Positions 41,233 through 54,300 of a stretch of 64,000 nt of DNA are shown here, piece after piece; positions within the stretch are counted from its first letter, which is position 1, and each line of letters opens with the position of its first letter. Under the pieces are notes generated by a model. It worked only from the letters and a program-made list of their open reading frames with translations, had not been told where the DNA came from and ran no database searches. The stretch is from the NCBI GenBank assembly GCA_037043015.1, contig CM073325.1, positions 19,323,001 to 19,387,000 on the forward strand, written 5' to 3'. A program made the position numbers and the translations under genes. The stretch comes from Bryum argenteum (lineage: Eukaryota > Streptophyta > Bryopsida > Bryales > Bryaceae).

Positions 41233-44200
41233 ATGAACAATGTGAAGGCGAGGTCGAGGCGTGGGAGTGTCGGCTCTGACAATTCTGCAATTTACTTCGA
41301 TGCGCCCACGGAGGAAGCTTTCGAGTCGCAACTCTTGCGCTCGTTGAGGATGGACATTGGAGAGGTCAATCCTGCTCGGCATAGTACAGCGTCCTGCATT
41401 GGTGCTGAGCGTGAGAATGTAAGGTGGAGCAGCATGCAGTGCGGTAACGAGAAAGTTAACTTCGACATCGCAGGTAGCAGCTTCCGGTCGGAGGACAGCG
41501 AGATTCTGGCGCTCTGGGAGGAGAAGGCGGAAGGCGGACTCGACCGACTTGGAGGTCGGCGGGGGAAGGCGGCCGCCTCAATCGGGAAGCCGGTTGGATT
41601 GCAGTCTCCATGGCGTGAATCTGTTAGCAATGCTGTGAAGAAGTTTGAAAGCTTGTCTCAAGCGATGGTCAACAACAAAGAAAAGGTGCGGGGGACGACG
41701 TGGCCGCGTTGCTCACCGATTCATCCCAAGGTAGGGGCACTGGATAGCCCGCGGCACTCTGCGGACAAGATGACCGCTGACTGTCGATCGCCATGGCGAG
41801 ATTTCAAGTCATCGCCGAAGAACAACCCTGAGTCTCTCTTGCATAATTCGCCGAAAGCACGTTACAGTCAAAGCTCGCCTTGTAGGAGAGGAGAATTTGA
41901 GTCGTCTCCGAGTCCTATCACCGCTCCTAAGCTCTTCTGCCAGGCTGTTACTTGTGAGCTCCAATATGGTTCACCAAGGTCGGGCGATTTCAGTCTTCGC
42001 AGAAAGCACGACGAGAAAGAGGAGCGTGTACATGCAAATCAAGAATTTGGTAATTGCATCAATGCTCACGAGTCGACACTATCTTGTGTGCAACTGAACC
42101 AGTCATCTAACCACAGAGACTTGCGCAAGCCCGCGGTTGAAACGCCATCCAGCAAACCTCAAGAAACTCTTCCGCGAGATACTCCCTTGAATACAGCCAG
42201 CTCGAGAGACTCACGCAATACAATCGCTACAAGAGCAATGTCACTGCAGTCTACCAAACTCAGTTTAGAAGCCATTAAGGAAGCTATGTCACCCCGTTGT
42301 ATAGAAGCTGAGGTTTTGCGAAGTTGTGACAAGCTTAGTCTCAGAGCAATGTCTGAGTCGATGGAGAGGTGTTCTGCACAATCTTTGGATGAAGCCTTGC
42401 TCAATGAATTTGCCAGCGAAGCAGGTGGAAGAGCAGAAACAACGACTTCCGGTGAGCGCAAGCCTAGCCACAGGTATTACCAAAGGGTAAGGTCTGCGGA
42501 TAGAAGCTCTCGTTGGAGCTCGAGCGATGGCAACTACTTGGATGCGATCGACTTTGTTGCACCGTCGGCTGCGAGGTTCCTGGAAGGCTCTGATGGATGC
42601 GTTTCGCCAGTCTTGGCTCCCATCAAGACACAAGGAGCAGTTCCTTTCGAGTGGGAGAAGGAGCCTGGCAAGCCGAAGAAGGATTCCGAGGATTCTGCCG
42701 CAAAACAATCCCTGAAAGCCCTTCAGCTTCCTCCTCGTCTCGCAGTATCACAGCCGAAGCAAGATCCGCGGAGCCACATAAACGTGACCATGAGGGAGCT
42801 TGACGCCCTTCCATACTCTAAACCACCGTCCTCGGAAGCATTGAAGGTGCCGAAGCTTCCCAGAGATCGATCAAGCTCGGAAGGGAGCTCTATCAAGGTC
42901 AAAGCAAGGTCCGTCGGTGAGGTCAGGGCCGCGCTTCACAACTTGTCTCGTCAATCGGTAGGATATGCTGGAATTAGAGATACAGGGGATGATCGAGGCG
43001 GTTGTCCTCGACCTACATCTGCTCAGATTTCTGGCAGCGTAAGGCCGACTTCTCCGACGAGCATTTTGTGCGGTCCCGACGATGGAAGTCGGCCATCTTC
43101 GAATCCTTCTCTTTGCTCCGACCACGAGGCTCCTCTCGCAGCCGCTACTTTAGCATCATCGTCTTTGTCTCATTGTAGTTCACCTTCTCGTGCTTCATTC
43201 GAATCAGTGGAGCATGAGACGATGAGTCCTGAATCTAGTCTTACTTCACCGCTCCGTGCCAATAGTCGTTGCAATAGTATGTCGTACGAGGATTCTGATC
43301 TTGCACGCAGAGAGAGATCTGGACAGAGTGGAAATGCATTGGTGAAATTCTACAAGAACGGGAAGCGATGGATTAAGTCGAGAGGACAGTCTAAGCTTGG
43401 GACGATCCTCAGCCCGGAGGTCTGGGCACCAAGCCCAGCCAAACCTCACACTCAGGATTCGTTGAATCCGGAGAAGCATCGAACCAGACCGTGTGATTTT
43501 TCCTCTCGTCTTGAAAAAAAACCTTCGCCCATTTCCAAGATCGATCATAACAACGTTCAAACAGATTGCCGCTTCGCACCCGAACTCCACCAAGAGTACT
43601 TTGGAAATTGGTCTCCAGCATACGCTGCAACCCTGGAGTTGCTGTCACCAGTTCAAGATTTATCTTCCAAGAAGTGTAAACGAAATCTTCGGAAGAAGCC
43701 ATCATTTCGTAAAACCTCCAGGAAGTCGGCCCGTCGCATGCGAGTGCGAGTCAAAGTGCGAGCTCGATTCCTCGTGAGTTTTTTCTCTGTCCTTATCAGA
43801 GCATCTCAGATTCGAATTATGTTATAGCAAGTCCTTTGAGTCTTATGTATTATTGAATTTTCTGTATTCAGGTTCCTATAAGCAGAGCTTTCAGGATGAT
43901 GTTATCAAGGTGTGCATTTCGACATCCTGCCAGAAAAGTGCAATCGGGAGGGTCCAAATTGCTGTACCATGTAGACTACACCCTCTCTCCGGCGGACTTC
44001 AGTTTCAGCAAGGTATTTCCATCTGATTAACTGACTGTCCCTGATCGGGAATAGCTTTAGGTCGTATGCAGACTTGTTTCCTTACGAGCCATTTTATTTG
44101 GAACCCACGAATTGTGGCGACCATTTAATTTGAGATTTTTAAAGTATGAACCTTCGAACAATTTTCCTTCATGAGCATGTTCGTGTGGTCAGGCTTGCTG

Positions 44201-44259
44201 ATGTTTCAGAGAATCTGATTTGATGTTCTTTTATTAATTTTGTAACGCAGCCAACCTGA
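41233..44259 (+). CDS. Plant-specific DUF688-like protein (3 exons, 896 aa)
   Basis: Coding exons 41233-43773, 43872-44012 and 44251-44259 join with GT-AG borders in frame (2691 bases, stop TGA at 44257-44259). The protein is Ser/Arg/Pro-rich and mostly disordered. The diagnostic feature is AVPFEWEKEPGKPK at about residues 473-486, the conserved W-E-x-x-P-G-x-P motif of DUF688 and related plant proteins. The C-terminal half of exon 1 is basic (RKKPSFRKTSRKSARR), probably a nuclear localisation signal. Biochemical role unknown; family members are mostly uncharacterised. Without splicing the first exon ORF would end 18 codons past the donor, and exon 2 restores a basic, family-like C terminus. 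The gene is tail-to-tail with the F-box gene, about 700 bases between stops. Confidence 0.85.
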
Positions 44260-44962
44260 GAAGCAGAATGAGGACCATCGATTTACACAGAGACCTACAG
44301 AAGTTCGATAGTCTCACACAGCGGTCTCCTTGGACCAGAACTTCATAACTTGGCAGTACAAACACCGATCTGAACCCTGAATCTGCCATCTTCCCGAGAA
44401 AAAATTAGACTCGATAGCATGTCTTACGTAGAGTAGTGTTCTTGACACACTCACAGGACTGCGCTTGCTTCCAGAAGTATTAGACCGTGCCTGAGTCCCC
44501 TTAAAAGAGAAAACCGCCATGTAAAGAGCTCATTCTGAGGATATAGCCATTGTACAATAGGGGGCCTCCTACTTTCTAAGTAGAACAATTTTGTAAAAAC
44601 CTGGTGTCAACGTGCCCAGATTGCCTTCAGCTCGCAAATCTGACCTCCACGCTTTTGAGTGGAATAGAGAGGATTCATAAACCTGACTTGTGGAAGCAGA
44701 TCTTGGTGTTCCGACGATGCAATGCAAATGATATGATTCCGAGTGAGGACCATTGCAGTTCTGCACGGCAGGTTTAAAGTCTGAACTACCTGAAATCGAT
44801 TATTTGATCATCGATTGGCTCCTTGCACGTGACGGAGTATGTTCAGAAGGGTCGATGACTTCAGTGACCCTTGTTAGCATTACAGTATTTCACTTCTCTA
44901 TGTTAGTCCAGTGTTGAGGCCACAATTTTGAGCAGTTGGTTTCAAAGATGAATAATGAATGA

Positions 44963-47454
44963 TCAGACCAGGGCTTCTATCCGGGGTTCGTAAGCTAATG
45001 TGGTGAAGCGACGAGCAAAGCCTTGCACGAAGGGACATCGTGGCAACCATTTCCACATTCTTCGGCTCAAACTGTACACCAAGATTTTCCGTCTGGCAAT
45101 CGTAAAGCAAACGAGGTCACCATGCCCGAAATATGTGAATAATCTTGTTCCTGCAGGCAGTAGAATGGGTGAGAAGAAAGTGGAAGAGAGAAATCGTTAC
45201 TATGTTACTTAGAGCACCTATGTTAGGCATATTTGTTGTTAACGATAGTTGAAAAGTTGTTATTCTCTAAGGATTACCTACTCTGCAAGTGACCAATAAT
45301 GAAATGTTGGAATTTGAACAGGGATTTACTCAGCATATACCAATTGAACTAAATTTTATGGATGAAAACAATTGGAAAATTGTACATCCTTATTTGAAAT
45401 GTGTTCTCATGAAGTTTCTAGAGAGGAATCTAAGTGTAATGAAAATTGTGTTATAATTTGGAGGAAAACTTACCAGAAATACGAATGATGTCTTCAAGAA
45501 TTTTTCGTGGCATAGAGGTGAGTTTGAACCATTGGCTATCATATTGTCGTAAGGCCCATATAGAGACACGAGTCATCAAAAAGTGCTCATTAACAACCTC
45601 CACCATAAGTAAGCATCCATTGCACTCACAAATTTGTGGCAACATAAGTTGAGTATCTTGCATGGGAGGGCCTTTCATGTCTTCCCATTGATCTCGCTCC
45701 AAGTCATAAGCAAGAATGCCATCAAAACCTACACAACATATTTATGCAAGAATGACACAAGTTATATATCCCAGTTCTATAAACATTCAAAAACTTCTCA
45801 TTCTCAAACTACAACACCATTAAGATTGTCATGATTGTGGTAAAAATATGCGTATAATGTTATGCTAAATAATTTAATAAAGACATGTTGTATTGTACAA
45901 CATTAATGACAAAGGGATCATATTCAAGAAGTATAATCTGACTAAGGTGATCGTAACATATGAAACTCATCAAGTACCATAATGATATCAAAGAAGCATA
46001 GTTGATAAATAACATGCAAAAAAGAATGGAAACAAAATGCCTACCAAAAAAAGGCATCAATGCCACAAAAAATTCTTAGCAAGATAAGAGTGTTACAAGT
46101 ACGGTAATAATACCAAAAACCGAATATAACCAAAAATCACACAATCTATGCAATTAGCCAAAAGGGTGACTTTTGCTTTCATCTTCAAATTTCAACTAAC
46201 CTAGGAGTTAGATTTCTAAGTACTTCATAAGTATATAAGATAAGATTAAAGAAAATGATTTCAATGATCCAATCTCCCACATACTTGTTCCAATTCAAAA
46301 ATTGATTACCTCGACCACTCCAAAATGAACTCGCTATGATAAAATATTCCGAGTTTGCAATGTGAAGAGATTGGAGGCATTGTAGGAAAAGGACGAAGAA
46401 TGGTCAGCCATGGATATGGAAGAAGATAGAGAAGGTGCACACCTGCGCTGTAGAGGAATCCATTGCAGAAGATGGCGCTAGTCTGATAGAGGTGTTGCAC
46501 AGGGTGATGATCCACATCTTTCCATGCCTTAGATTGAGAGCTGTACACTTCGGTAATCAGATTCTTGCCACTCGGCGAGCTTCTGCCCGCCACCACCACC
46601 TTGTACTCTTGCACCTCCATGTCCATCACCATCCCTGGCCATGCCCACATGCTACATTTTAGCAATAGACATAACACATTCAGGCTCCCCAGTAACATGC
46701 ATCGAGAAATCCTCTGGGATCCCCAAGAGTGTGCAAATACTCAAATCCCCCATTTTGATCATCAGTCAACATAGTAACCATCTCACAAAACTGAGTGATT
46801 CTAAATTTGTGAATGAGTCTGAATTTTGTTGAGTATGGCACAAGTAACAGACAGTAATGGCTATGGATGAGCTAAAGTATAGTGCAGTGCAGGACAATTG
46901 CGATGAGGTTGCAGGGAAGGGAGTGAGAGCATTGACTTACCAACGATGGGGAATTTCCAGGTATTTTTCAGCGGGGGAAGCTCCAGCCACGATTTGGTGA
47001 GGGGGTTGCAAACGATCATGCGCTCGCCTTGGCGCACACACAGCAAGCCACCGGCACCGGCGACCACACGGGCTTTGGAGGTGGGCAGGAATTCCAGCGG
47101 CAGCTTGCACCAGCTATCATCCTCAGGATTATAAGCGACGCACTCGCGACCCTCACCACGAAACAGGTACCACGCCGTCACTCGACGACGACGACGAGAA
47201 AGCTCGGACCGAAAGCTGGGCGAGTACACAATGCTATCGAACCGCTTGCACACCGACCGGAGCTTGAGCAAGCTCGCAATTGGTAGCCATGCCAGCACCA
47301 ACTCCAGTATATGCATCGGCAGGTTGCCCCATATCGCAGGGTCCATAGCGCTAGTACTGCACGGCTCACCGGGGGGCAGTAGTACTCCTGGTTCCACCAC
47401 TGATTGTTCGCTGCAGCCTAGTGCTCGATCCACTGCAGCTTTCCACGATTCCAT
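44963..47454 (-). CDS. F-box/kelch-repeat protein (4 exons, 382 aa)
   Basis: Exons 46941-47454, 46443-46634, 45474-45728 and 44963-45150, all GT-AG and in frame for 383 codons. The F-box spans about residues 40-82 (IWGNLPMHILELVLAWLP, then LRSVCKRF). It is the part that binds SKP1 in an SCF ubiquitin ligase. The remainder has kelch-type blades: YNPEDDSWCKLPLEFLP, VCNPLTKSWLELPPL, a VGMVMD-EYKVVVAG stretch across the first splice, and DLERDQWEDM. It ends with a GDLVCFTIARR...WKWLPRCP module, as in plant proteins of the At5g15710 type, which is the closest family I recall. The kelch part would bind the substrate. The start ATG at 47454 sits in a GCGGCCATGG context. Substrate unknown. Confidence 0.9.
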
Positions 47455-47593
47455 GGCCGCCGGCCCTCCGGCGATACCAACTTGGGGTCGCTCACAGACA
47501 GTCTCAACCTATCATGATAGAATAATCCTACCTCAATGCAGTAGTCCTCACGACCATGGATATGTTGCAGAAAGGAAGGTCCAGGAACTTTTC

Positions 47594-47609
47594 TAATAAA
47601 TACCCTCCA
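47594..47609 (-). promoter_or_regulatory. Candidate TATA box of the F-box gene
   Basis: On the minus strand GGGTATTTATTAG lies about 145 bases upstream of the ATG. A reasonable but unproven position. Confidence 0.35.
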
Positions 47610-48934
47610 TTCTTAAGTCTGTCACGATCTGTCACTGCACCGCTAGGTAGCAATCGTGGTGCTCGTCATCATCATCATTATCATCGCAGCAGCTTAAGCT
47701 TAAAATGAGTAGTGGTGGTTGGCAGAAGCCGGGCGGCACCGTTAGCATGCATGCACAACATTCTGTGTCTGTGGCTAGCTAGCCCAAGAGCAAAAAACAT
47801 CAATTCTTCTTGCAATCCGTGAACTCAACCTTTTTGTGTGGATCGAAAAAGTAAGACAAAGAAAGAAGCCGCTCACCTAGAAGGCTCACTCAGTCAAGGA
47901 TGGCCTATCCTTCAGCACTATAGTACTAACCACTCACTAGCTAGTATGTCCTTTCACACAACTGTTGCATTTTTTTAGTTACAGCTACATTATTCTCACT
48001 TGTGTATTGAAGAAGGATCAAGGTCTTTGTGACGAATGCCCTAGTCAACTCATGTGTACGGTACATTGACTTCTTCACTACCATGTTTACACTTGTCTTT
48101 CGTTTTTGCTAACTTTAATCTAAATTATGTGTTTTTTTCTTAACCCTTCAAGGAACAAAAACACTACCGTAGATTGAAACCCACGTAAGGTAAGTGGACG
48201 CTCATAGACCATAGATCTAAAATTGTTCACTAGGGGTACACAAGCACAAGGTACATTCTAACTTCCAACTCCAAATTTTAATGTACACTTCAAAGTGAGC
48301 GGTTTCGTTACACCCCAAAACTTTCACTCCCAAAACTCGAGATTTATCCAATATTAATAATTGCAATATGGTAGAATCTCTTAGTACATACTTGGCATAG
48401 TCCAAAATTAGTTCTTTTCGCGAGTCCCGAAGAAACATGCCAATCTAAAATTCATGCTGGTATTGAGCGCGTGATAGCTTTCGAATCAGGATTGGTTTTT
48501 GTTATTTAAAATAAGCCTCAAGGTTGTCGGATATTTCAATAGTTTTTCATAGTTTTTGCACAGATTCATTGTCTGTACTTTCTTCAATGGGGGTTCCAAA
48601 AGCCTGGCGGGGCCATGTACATGCACATTAACGTAAATTCCACGTTTCATTCTTATTCTTCCTGAGTGTTTGACCTGAAGCAAGGTAGTATTTTCGAGCA
48701 CTTTACTATGCAAGTACTCATGTACTTGTACTATAACCAACCGACTTTTACATAGTCATTTGCGCTTAGCATTGTGTTAGGACTTTGGGGGATGCAAAGT
48801 GTGACTAGATATTTAAGCTAACTTTTGTACGTTCTATTGATATGGGTCACCTGAATGATAACACCCACTCGTCTTATTCGAACATTAAGGATGATTGAGG
48901 GTGTAGGACAAACTAGTGCAGGAGCGCAAAGAAC
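47610..48934. other. Intergenic DNA, no gene recognised
   Basis: Short chance ORFs only. Includes the promoter side of the F-box gene. Confidence 0.35.
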
Positions 48935-50068
48935 ATGGTTAGCAAAATCGCACATGCTGTTGTTTTGATCACTATTTTAACATTACATGCAATTGTTGCT
49001 TTTGTCCCTGTTTTGGGGAACAATGAACTCTACTTGTATGATGATTTGTTCTTAACCTTAACCCCTAAAAATCTAGGGGTTTCCTCGACCTCCAGAACCA
49101 AAAATTGCCATTTTTCACCTTCGTTGGGAAATGGGGAAATGGAGAAACGTTTTTTTTCTGGTTTTAGACTTTGAACCGTAAGATCTTGTACCTAACTTGT
49201 ATACAAAGGACTGGTCAAAATTTCAACCGTTGGATGTTTGTCATTTGTGAGATCGTAACAATCAAAGTTTGACCAACACTTTTTTTTGCCGCTGCGTGAG
49301 AGGCATTGTCTAAATGGTGCCAAGGGCAACTTGATGATTGTTATTCCAAATATTTTTCCCTCATTTTTTTTCATGTAGGTAATCAAGTTGGGTATGCTCC
49401 TGCAAAATTTTAGAGACCAATTCCACTTTTTGACCTTAATGTAAAATATTTTATGAAAGAAGGTCTAAAAACAACCATATAGTAAAACAAGCACCACGTA
49501 TGATATATTTAGTTTGAGAAACATCTCGACGGTGAGAAGGTGCATTTATGATAATGTGAATTTTGAAAAAGAAAATCTTGGAAAAAATCCAACATCTCGA
49601 ATTTTGGCAATTTTTGAAAAGAAAAAATTGTAAAATTACTAGAAATTGTGAAGATTTTTTTTGAAAGTTTTGGAAGCTGCCCTTGTAAAATTGGTAAACT
49701 TTTCGACTTCGGATACTTTGGAATTTGAATAGTAATTTGGTAATGAACATATTTCTCAAAAAAAAATAAAAAAAAATAAAAAAAAAATTAAACTGCCCGT
49801 TTTGGACTTGAAACCTAAAATTTCTAGGTGAAGGTTATAAAATTAAAATTTGACTTTGAAAATTTTACCACATACACATTACTGTATGGGGAGCACCCAA
49901 TAAAAATCTTAGGCAAAAATATCAATTTAAATGCTTAAAATGAGCTGCCCGAAATCTTAGGAAACCGAATCGGTTTTCTTGGATTTTTAGGGGTTAAACG
50001 CCCGCAACATTATTCGGGGCAACCCGAAGCATCTCAAGCAGAATCTAGCAGTATTGGGCAGGATTTAG
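48935..50068 (+). pseudogene. Small secreted-peptide-like ORF split by a TTAA MITE
   Basis: An ATG at 48935 opens a frame whose first 28 residues (MVSKIAHAVVLITILTLHA, then VAFVPVLG) look like a signal peptide, followed by NNELYLYDDLFLTL. A 932-base MITE enters at TTAA (49058). If the MITE and one TTAA are left out, the host frame continues without a shift from 49998 to a TAG at 50066-50068, giving 65 residues ending NLAVLGRI. The continuity of frame across the insertion suggests the target was coding, perhaps the first exon of a longer gene. I do not recognise the family. With the MITE present the peptide would be truncated or altered. Confidence 0.45.
49062..49993 (-). mobile_element. TTAA-flanked MITE, family A copy 2 (932 bp)
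   Basis: Flanked by TTAA (49058-49061 and 49994-49997) with perfect 12-base inverted ends CCCCTAAAAATC. Its sequence is homologous, reversed, to 1223-2151 along almost the whole length. Non-coding. The perfect ends and intact target duplication make this the better-preserved of the two copies. It inserted in the small ORF described separately and lies about 400 bases from the piggyBac transposase remains. Confidence 0.9.
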
Positions 50069-50384
50069 GCGGGGTCGCGATTGCCGCAATGGCGTTGCTG
50101 ATGGGGCGTGGAACTGCGCTCGGGCGGACTTCCCGTGGGTTTGCCCTCGAAGCCCCTCTTCGGTTGCTGGGGACCCGGCCTTCAAGTCTGGCCTGGCTCT
50201 GCCGGCAGTTGTGGGGAGCTCGGAGCTGCGGGGAACGCGGAGAACGGAGCTTGGAGCTCGAAGCTGCTGTACTACCAAATGCTTCGTTTGTGACTCGACC
50301 CATACAATTATCCATTCAATACTCCCATGTATACATTGTACACTTTTCACATGAAATAAAATAAATATGTGGAATTCTTTATTG

Positions 50385-52560
50385 ATTGGAAAAATAAGTA
50401 CATAGAAATGATGACAAAAAATAAAGCATTAAATACATATGTAAATATGTTGAGTGGAGAGTTACAAAACACTCACCTTGGCAAACGGAAACGTTGCAAG
50501 TAGGACAATATCATTGTCTTACTTTTTTGCAAACTACACATTGCCGCCGGTGACGTTCGTCATGCCCTTTCCATGCCATTGTATAGTGCAACTTCGTGGG
50601 ATTAGGAACCGCCGCTTGGAGCATACATCTCACTTTCTCTACGGGAACCTCGATCAATGCGTTAGCAATTTCAACATAATAACTCAAATGCGACCTAGGT
50701 TTAGTGTTTCTACTTACCATGGTTTTTTTATACAAAATGTATGAATTCAAAAATGCTTGATCCAAAATGTGAAAGAAAATTTTGAACCACCACTTATGGT
50801 CTCCTCTTTGCAAAGAATAGTACCCAACGGTTTATAAACAAAGACTTTGTAGAATCGACTTGACTACATGCGGTGGAAAGTAAGGAGACCGGTTTGTTAT
50901 TGTACCACATGACGGCGCACATCCTCCCGCTCGTGTGAACCCGGTACCAAAGTTGCCCTCGGGAACCCGCAACTGGTAAATTGGTTAGCGCTTGACACCA
51001 ACCAATTCGGTTTGTCCTACAAGTCCCGGTAGCAAATATACCACGTTCTAACAAAGTCCAAAACAAACTAGGTGAGGTAAAAAAATTATCACAAGTTACA
51101 ATGTGCCCCTTACCTTCTAAACCGGCCATGAGGTTGAGTACAACTCTCCCACCAACATTTCCCTCCTCTTGGGATTCACTAGCTCCACAATATATTTCAA
51201 TTTTTTGAACATATTTTGATTTGCAACTTGCTGGGCACCACATTTTCAATCCATATTGAGTTGATTTTGCTTTCATGTATTGCCCGATTGGCGCATACTT
51301 ACCGGTGTATTTCACCATCATCTCGTCAACACACACGTTTTGTTCAGGGTAATAAAATTTAGAACATACTTTATTATGTTCTTGTACTAACCATTTGGTT
51401 TTAGCTAATTTGTTATAACTAGGACTATTCTTATCGGTGGTTACATTTCGGTTATTTACTAAATGTAAACATTTAAGAATATCCTCAAATCTATTCCTTT
51501 TCATACATTTTTGTATTGCTTCAGTTTGAAATAAATCTTTATATGACTTAGACCAATGTAGTCTAACACTAGGTAATTTTTTATAGCCATGAACATCAAA
51601 ACACCAAAAAAAGTCAAAAGTTCTCTTACCGTCAATGGCGACCAATGTTTCCTCCTCGTGTTTTTCCCTCTTCTTGGCTTGAGGCGGCGTACAAGTTTGT
51701 CATCCTTACAATTCTAATCAAAATCTCATTAAGCCAAAATAGTAAAAAAGAATCTAAAAGGGTTATACATGTGGGCAAGTAGTTTACCAAACCTTCCTTG
51801 CCCCCCAACCACACAACGGGGGGAGATGATTCAATGGTGAATTCCACATGTTTTGGGCAAATTGTTTGGGAATTGGTAAATGTGAGAACTCCGTAAAAGT
51901 GAAATTACAATCTAAACCTAATTTATTAGTAGCCGGTGAGGAATTTAAAAACCACTTACGAGAATTTGGGTCAATTCTAGATTATCTCATTTGTCAAAAT
52001 CACTAGAGTATTGTGGGGAATTTTTACCGAGAACATATGTATAATCGGATGTGTCACCTTTTGAAGGACTAGGAGTTTGAAGTCTAGCACCTTACAATTG
52101 AATTTCACTAACAGTACCATATCCGGAGTTCTCATCAACAAATTTGCACACGGCCTCAATTACATCAAATGTACTCCAAGGACTAAACAACAAAACACTC
52201 AACATCTCTATTGCCATCAAAGGGTCATAAAACTCATGAATAACAGTGCCCCAAAGCATATCCAAACATCTAGCTTCACAATCCAAAGGTATAATCAAAT
52301 CGGGCAATTCACACTTAAAGACAATAACGCATCTTCCTCTACATCCAAGATCATATAAAGGAACATTCAAAGTTTTGCTCAAATCACTCTTCAAAGTTAC
52401 ATTCCTTTGAGGTATACAAACATTTGACCACAATTGCTCAAATTGGCTTGAGGCTTCACTATCTAAAATGCATATATCCTCATCAAGTAGTGTCTCTAAT
52501 ACTTTATCTGATTCTCCTCCCAAATCACCCGCATCCTGCACAATCCCAAGGTCCACCACA
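50385..52560 (-). pseudogene. Broken piggyBac-type transposase
   Basis: The minus-strand core at 50794-51645 is a DDE_Tnp_1_7 (piggyBac) domain: YPEQNVCVDEMMVKY supplies the first catalytic Asp and GHIVTCDNFFTS the second. The next frame (50511-50813) holds the downstream block around RGDHKWWFKIFFHILDQAF. The segment expected between them, carrying the third catalytic Asp (the GGVD region), is missing, with a frameshift near 50800. A further frameshift near 50520 separates the end of the protein. There a Cys-rich tail (YCPTCNVSVCQGECF, then a His) matches the C-terminal zinc-binding domain of piggyBac transposases. N-terminal coding remains in shifted frames reach about 52560, including an acidic region. 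The gene is inactive. It could once have mobilised TTAA-flanked elements such as the nearby MITEs. Confidence 0.8.
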
Positions 52561-52627
52561 TTAGGACTCTCAAGTTGAAAATCAAAATGGATAGCAATCA
52601 GATGTTGCTGTAAGTCTGGAGACTTAC

Positions 52628-53909
52628 CTGATGAAGATTCACTGAGGACTCCACTGCCTCTTTTACTGGACTTTCTTTTGCAAGGTTGCAGCTGCCTGAA
52701 ATCGGTCCCCTGTGCCTAGCTATTGGTTGACGATGGTAGTTCAACAATGGACTGCTCCAGGACCAACGTTCCTCCTTCCCCGAGCTCGAGCCACTGCCGA
52801 ACAGAGCGCCCAGACCATGCAATATCACCCGCACGAAGGACAAGCCTTTGGTCGTAGACAGGTTCTAAACGAGGATTCAAGGCGGCCTGCTCGTTCTGAT
52901 CGTCTTGCGGCTAGTAAACCGCTGCTTCCCGATCTCACCGAATCCTTGCTCCCGTTACCACGCCGTTGACCCTACGGCACTCAAACATTCGGCAATTAGT
53001 ACCGCTCTTTGAAGTCGATGCTCACTCGGTTGCCAATCGAATGCTCATTCGAAGTCGACACTCACAGCTCTACAAAGTTGCCACACACCATTACCGGCCA
53101 TTCTACCTACTGATCAACAAACGTAGCAGAGCTCGGTGCTCGAAAGCACAACTTGAGGTTCCACGAGCTGAGTCAACGCCAAAAAAAACCTTGATTCATG
53201 GATTTCGACCACTGAAACAGTCTACAACGCAAATTCAAATTCATGTATTCACAAGCAGCTCATGATCCACACGATAAAGATCTAGCAACTACTAGCAACA
53301 AGACTGAGTTTGTAACTGGTCTCCTGTAACTGAAATGATCTAAATCCCTAACTAACCATTTGGGGAATCCTTCAGAAATGATTTAGAGTACGGAAAAGTG
53401 GCAAAATATTGAAATGCGTACCTTCGAATCCATCGTGCGCTGCTGCACCTTCGCTTTCAGTAAACTCCGATGCTGCAGTCGCCGACAGGCCGGCGAAGGT
53501 TCCACTGTCAAGGTAGGTTGCTCGAATTTGAATTCTCGCCAACTGCAAGGTCTCCTGCCTCCGGAGTGGTAATCGAGCTCTGCCCTTCTCGCAACTTTGC
53601 TCCCAAACCACTACCGATCAAACCAAATGCCCGCATTACGAAATAGACAGTCTAAACCATAAAAAATGCACTTCAGCAGAATGAAGAAATTTTGGCTCAC
53701 CTAAATTGTTGACTTTGGAGGCTGTCACTGTGAAGCGCTTTGACTGTCTCGTCGGGCCACCACACGTCGCATATGAAGGCGTTCAATTTGTCGCTAAATC
53801 CCTGCGAATCGCCTTTAGCTATTCGTTCCTTCCAGTCAAGAAAATTTGCGATTTGTCTCCGGAAGAGGAATCGGAAATTCCTCGAGCCACACACTTGGTA
53901 AAACAACAC
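52628..53909 (-). pseudogene. Possible host gene exons of unknown function
   Basis: On the minus strand three stretches look like coding exons. About 53698-53909 contains FLDWKERIAKGDSQGFSDK and CDVWWPDETV and ends at a donor TTTAG|GTGAGC. About 53402-53611 is Arg/Ala-rich and ends at GAAG|GTACGC. About 52628-52910 starts after TTTACTAG with DQRLVLRAGDIAWSG and VLEQSIVELP and ends CATCAG|GTAAGT. I could not join them into one frame, and the last has an in-frame stop, so the gene may be a pseudogene or my exon choice may be wrong. GC content is higher than in flanking DNA. Family not recognised. The piggyBac remains lie just downstream. Confidence 0.3.
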
Positions 53910-54019
53910 CGGGCAGAAGTAGGAGGGAAATTAGGGAATTTCCTTGTTCAAAGTTTTCAAGTCACATTCAAAAATTGCAAGACAGAGGGTGATGGTAATG
54001 CAAGACGTAAAGTTTGGCT

Positions 54020-54300
54020 CTTTTATCAAGAGCAATATTGAGATGAAGGTAAAATGAAATTTCTAGTTGAATTTTTTTGACCAATCGCAATTGGTTCGTA
54101 GCATTTCTACTTCAAAGTAAAATTGATGGGATTTCAAAAACAAATTTTGTGTACTATAACATCTTGGAGACTATGAGGCCTGAAGGCTACGAATTTGATC
54201 CACATGACCTACAATAAGTTTAGTACACAACTATACAGTTGAGATATGAATATCTCATTTTCATTTATACTAACGATGCTCCAAATACAATGATATTTTT
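54020..54300 (-). repeat. Inverted family B MITE fragment
   Basis: On the minus strand it follows the order of the 20.5-kb family B element (GTCATGTGGA, then ATCAATTTTACTTTGAAGTA). No TTAA ends remain. Confidence 0.5.
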
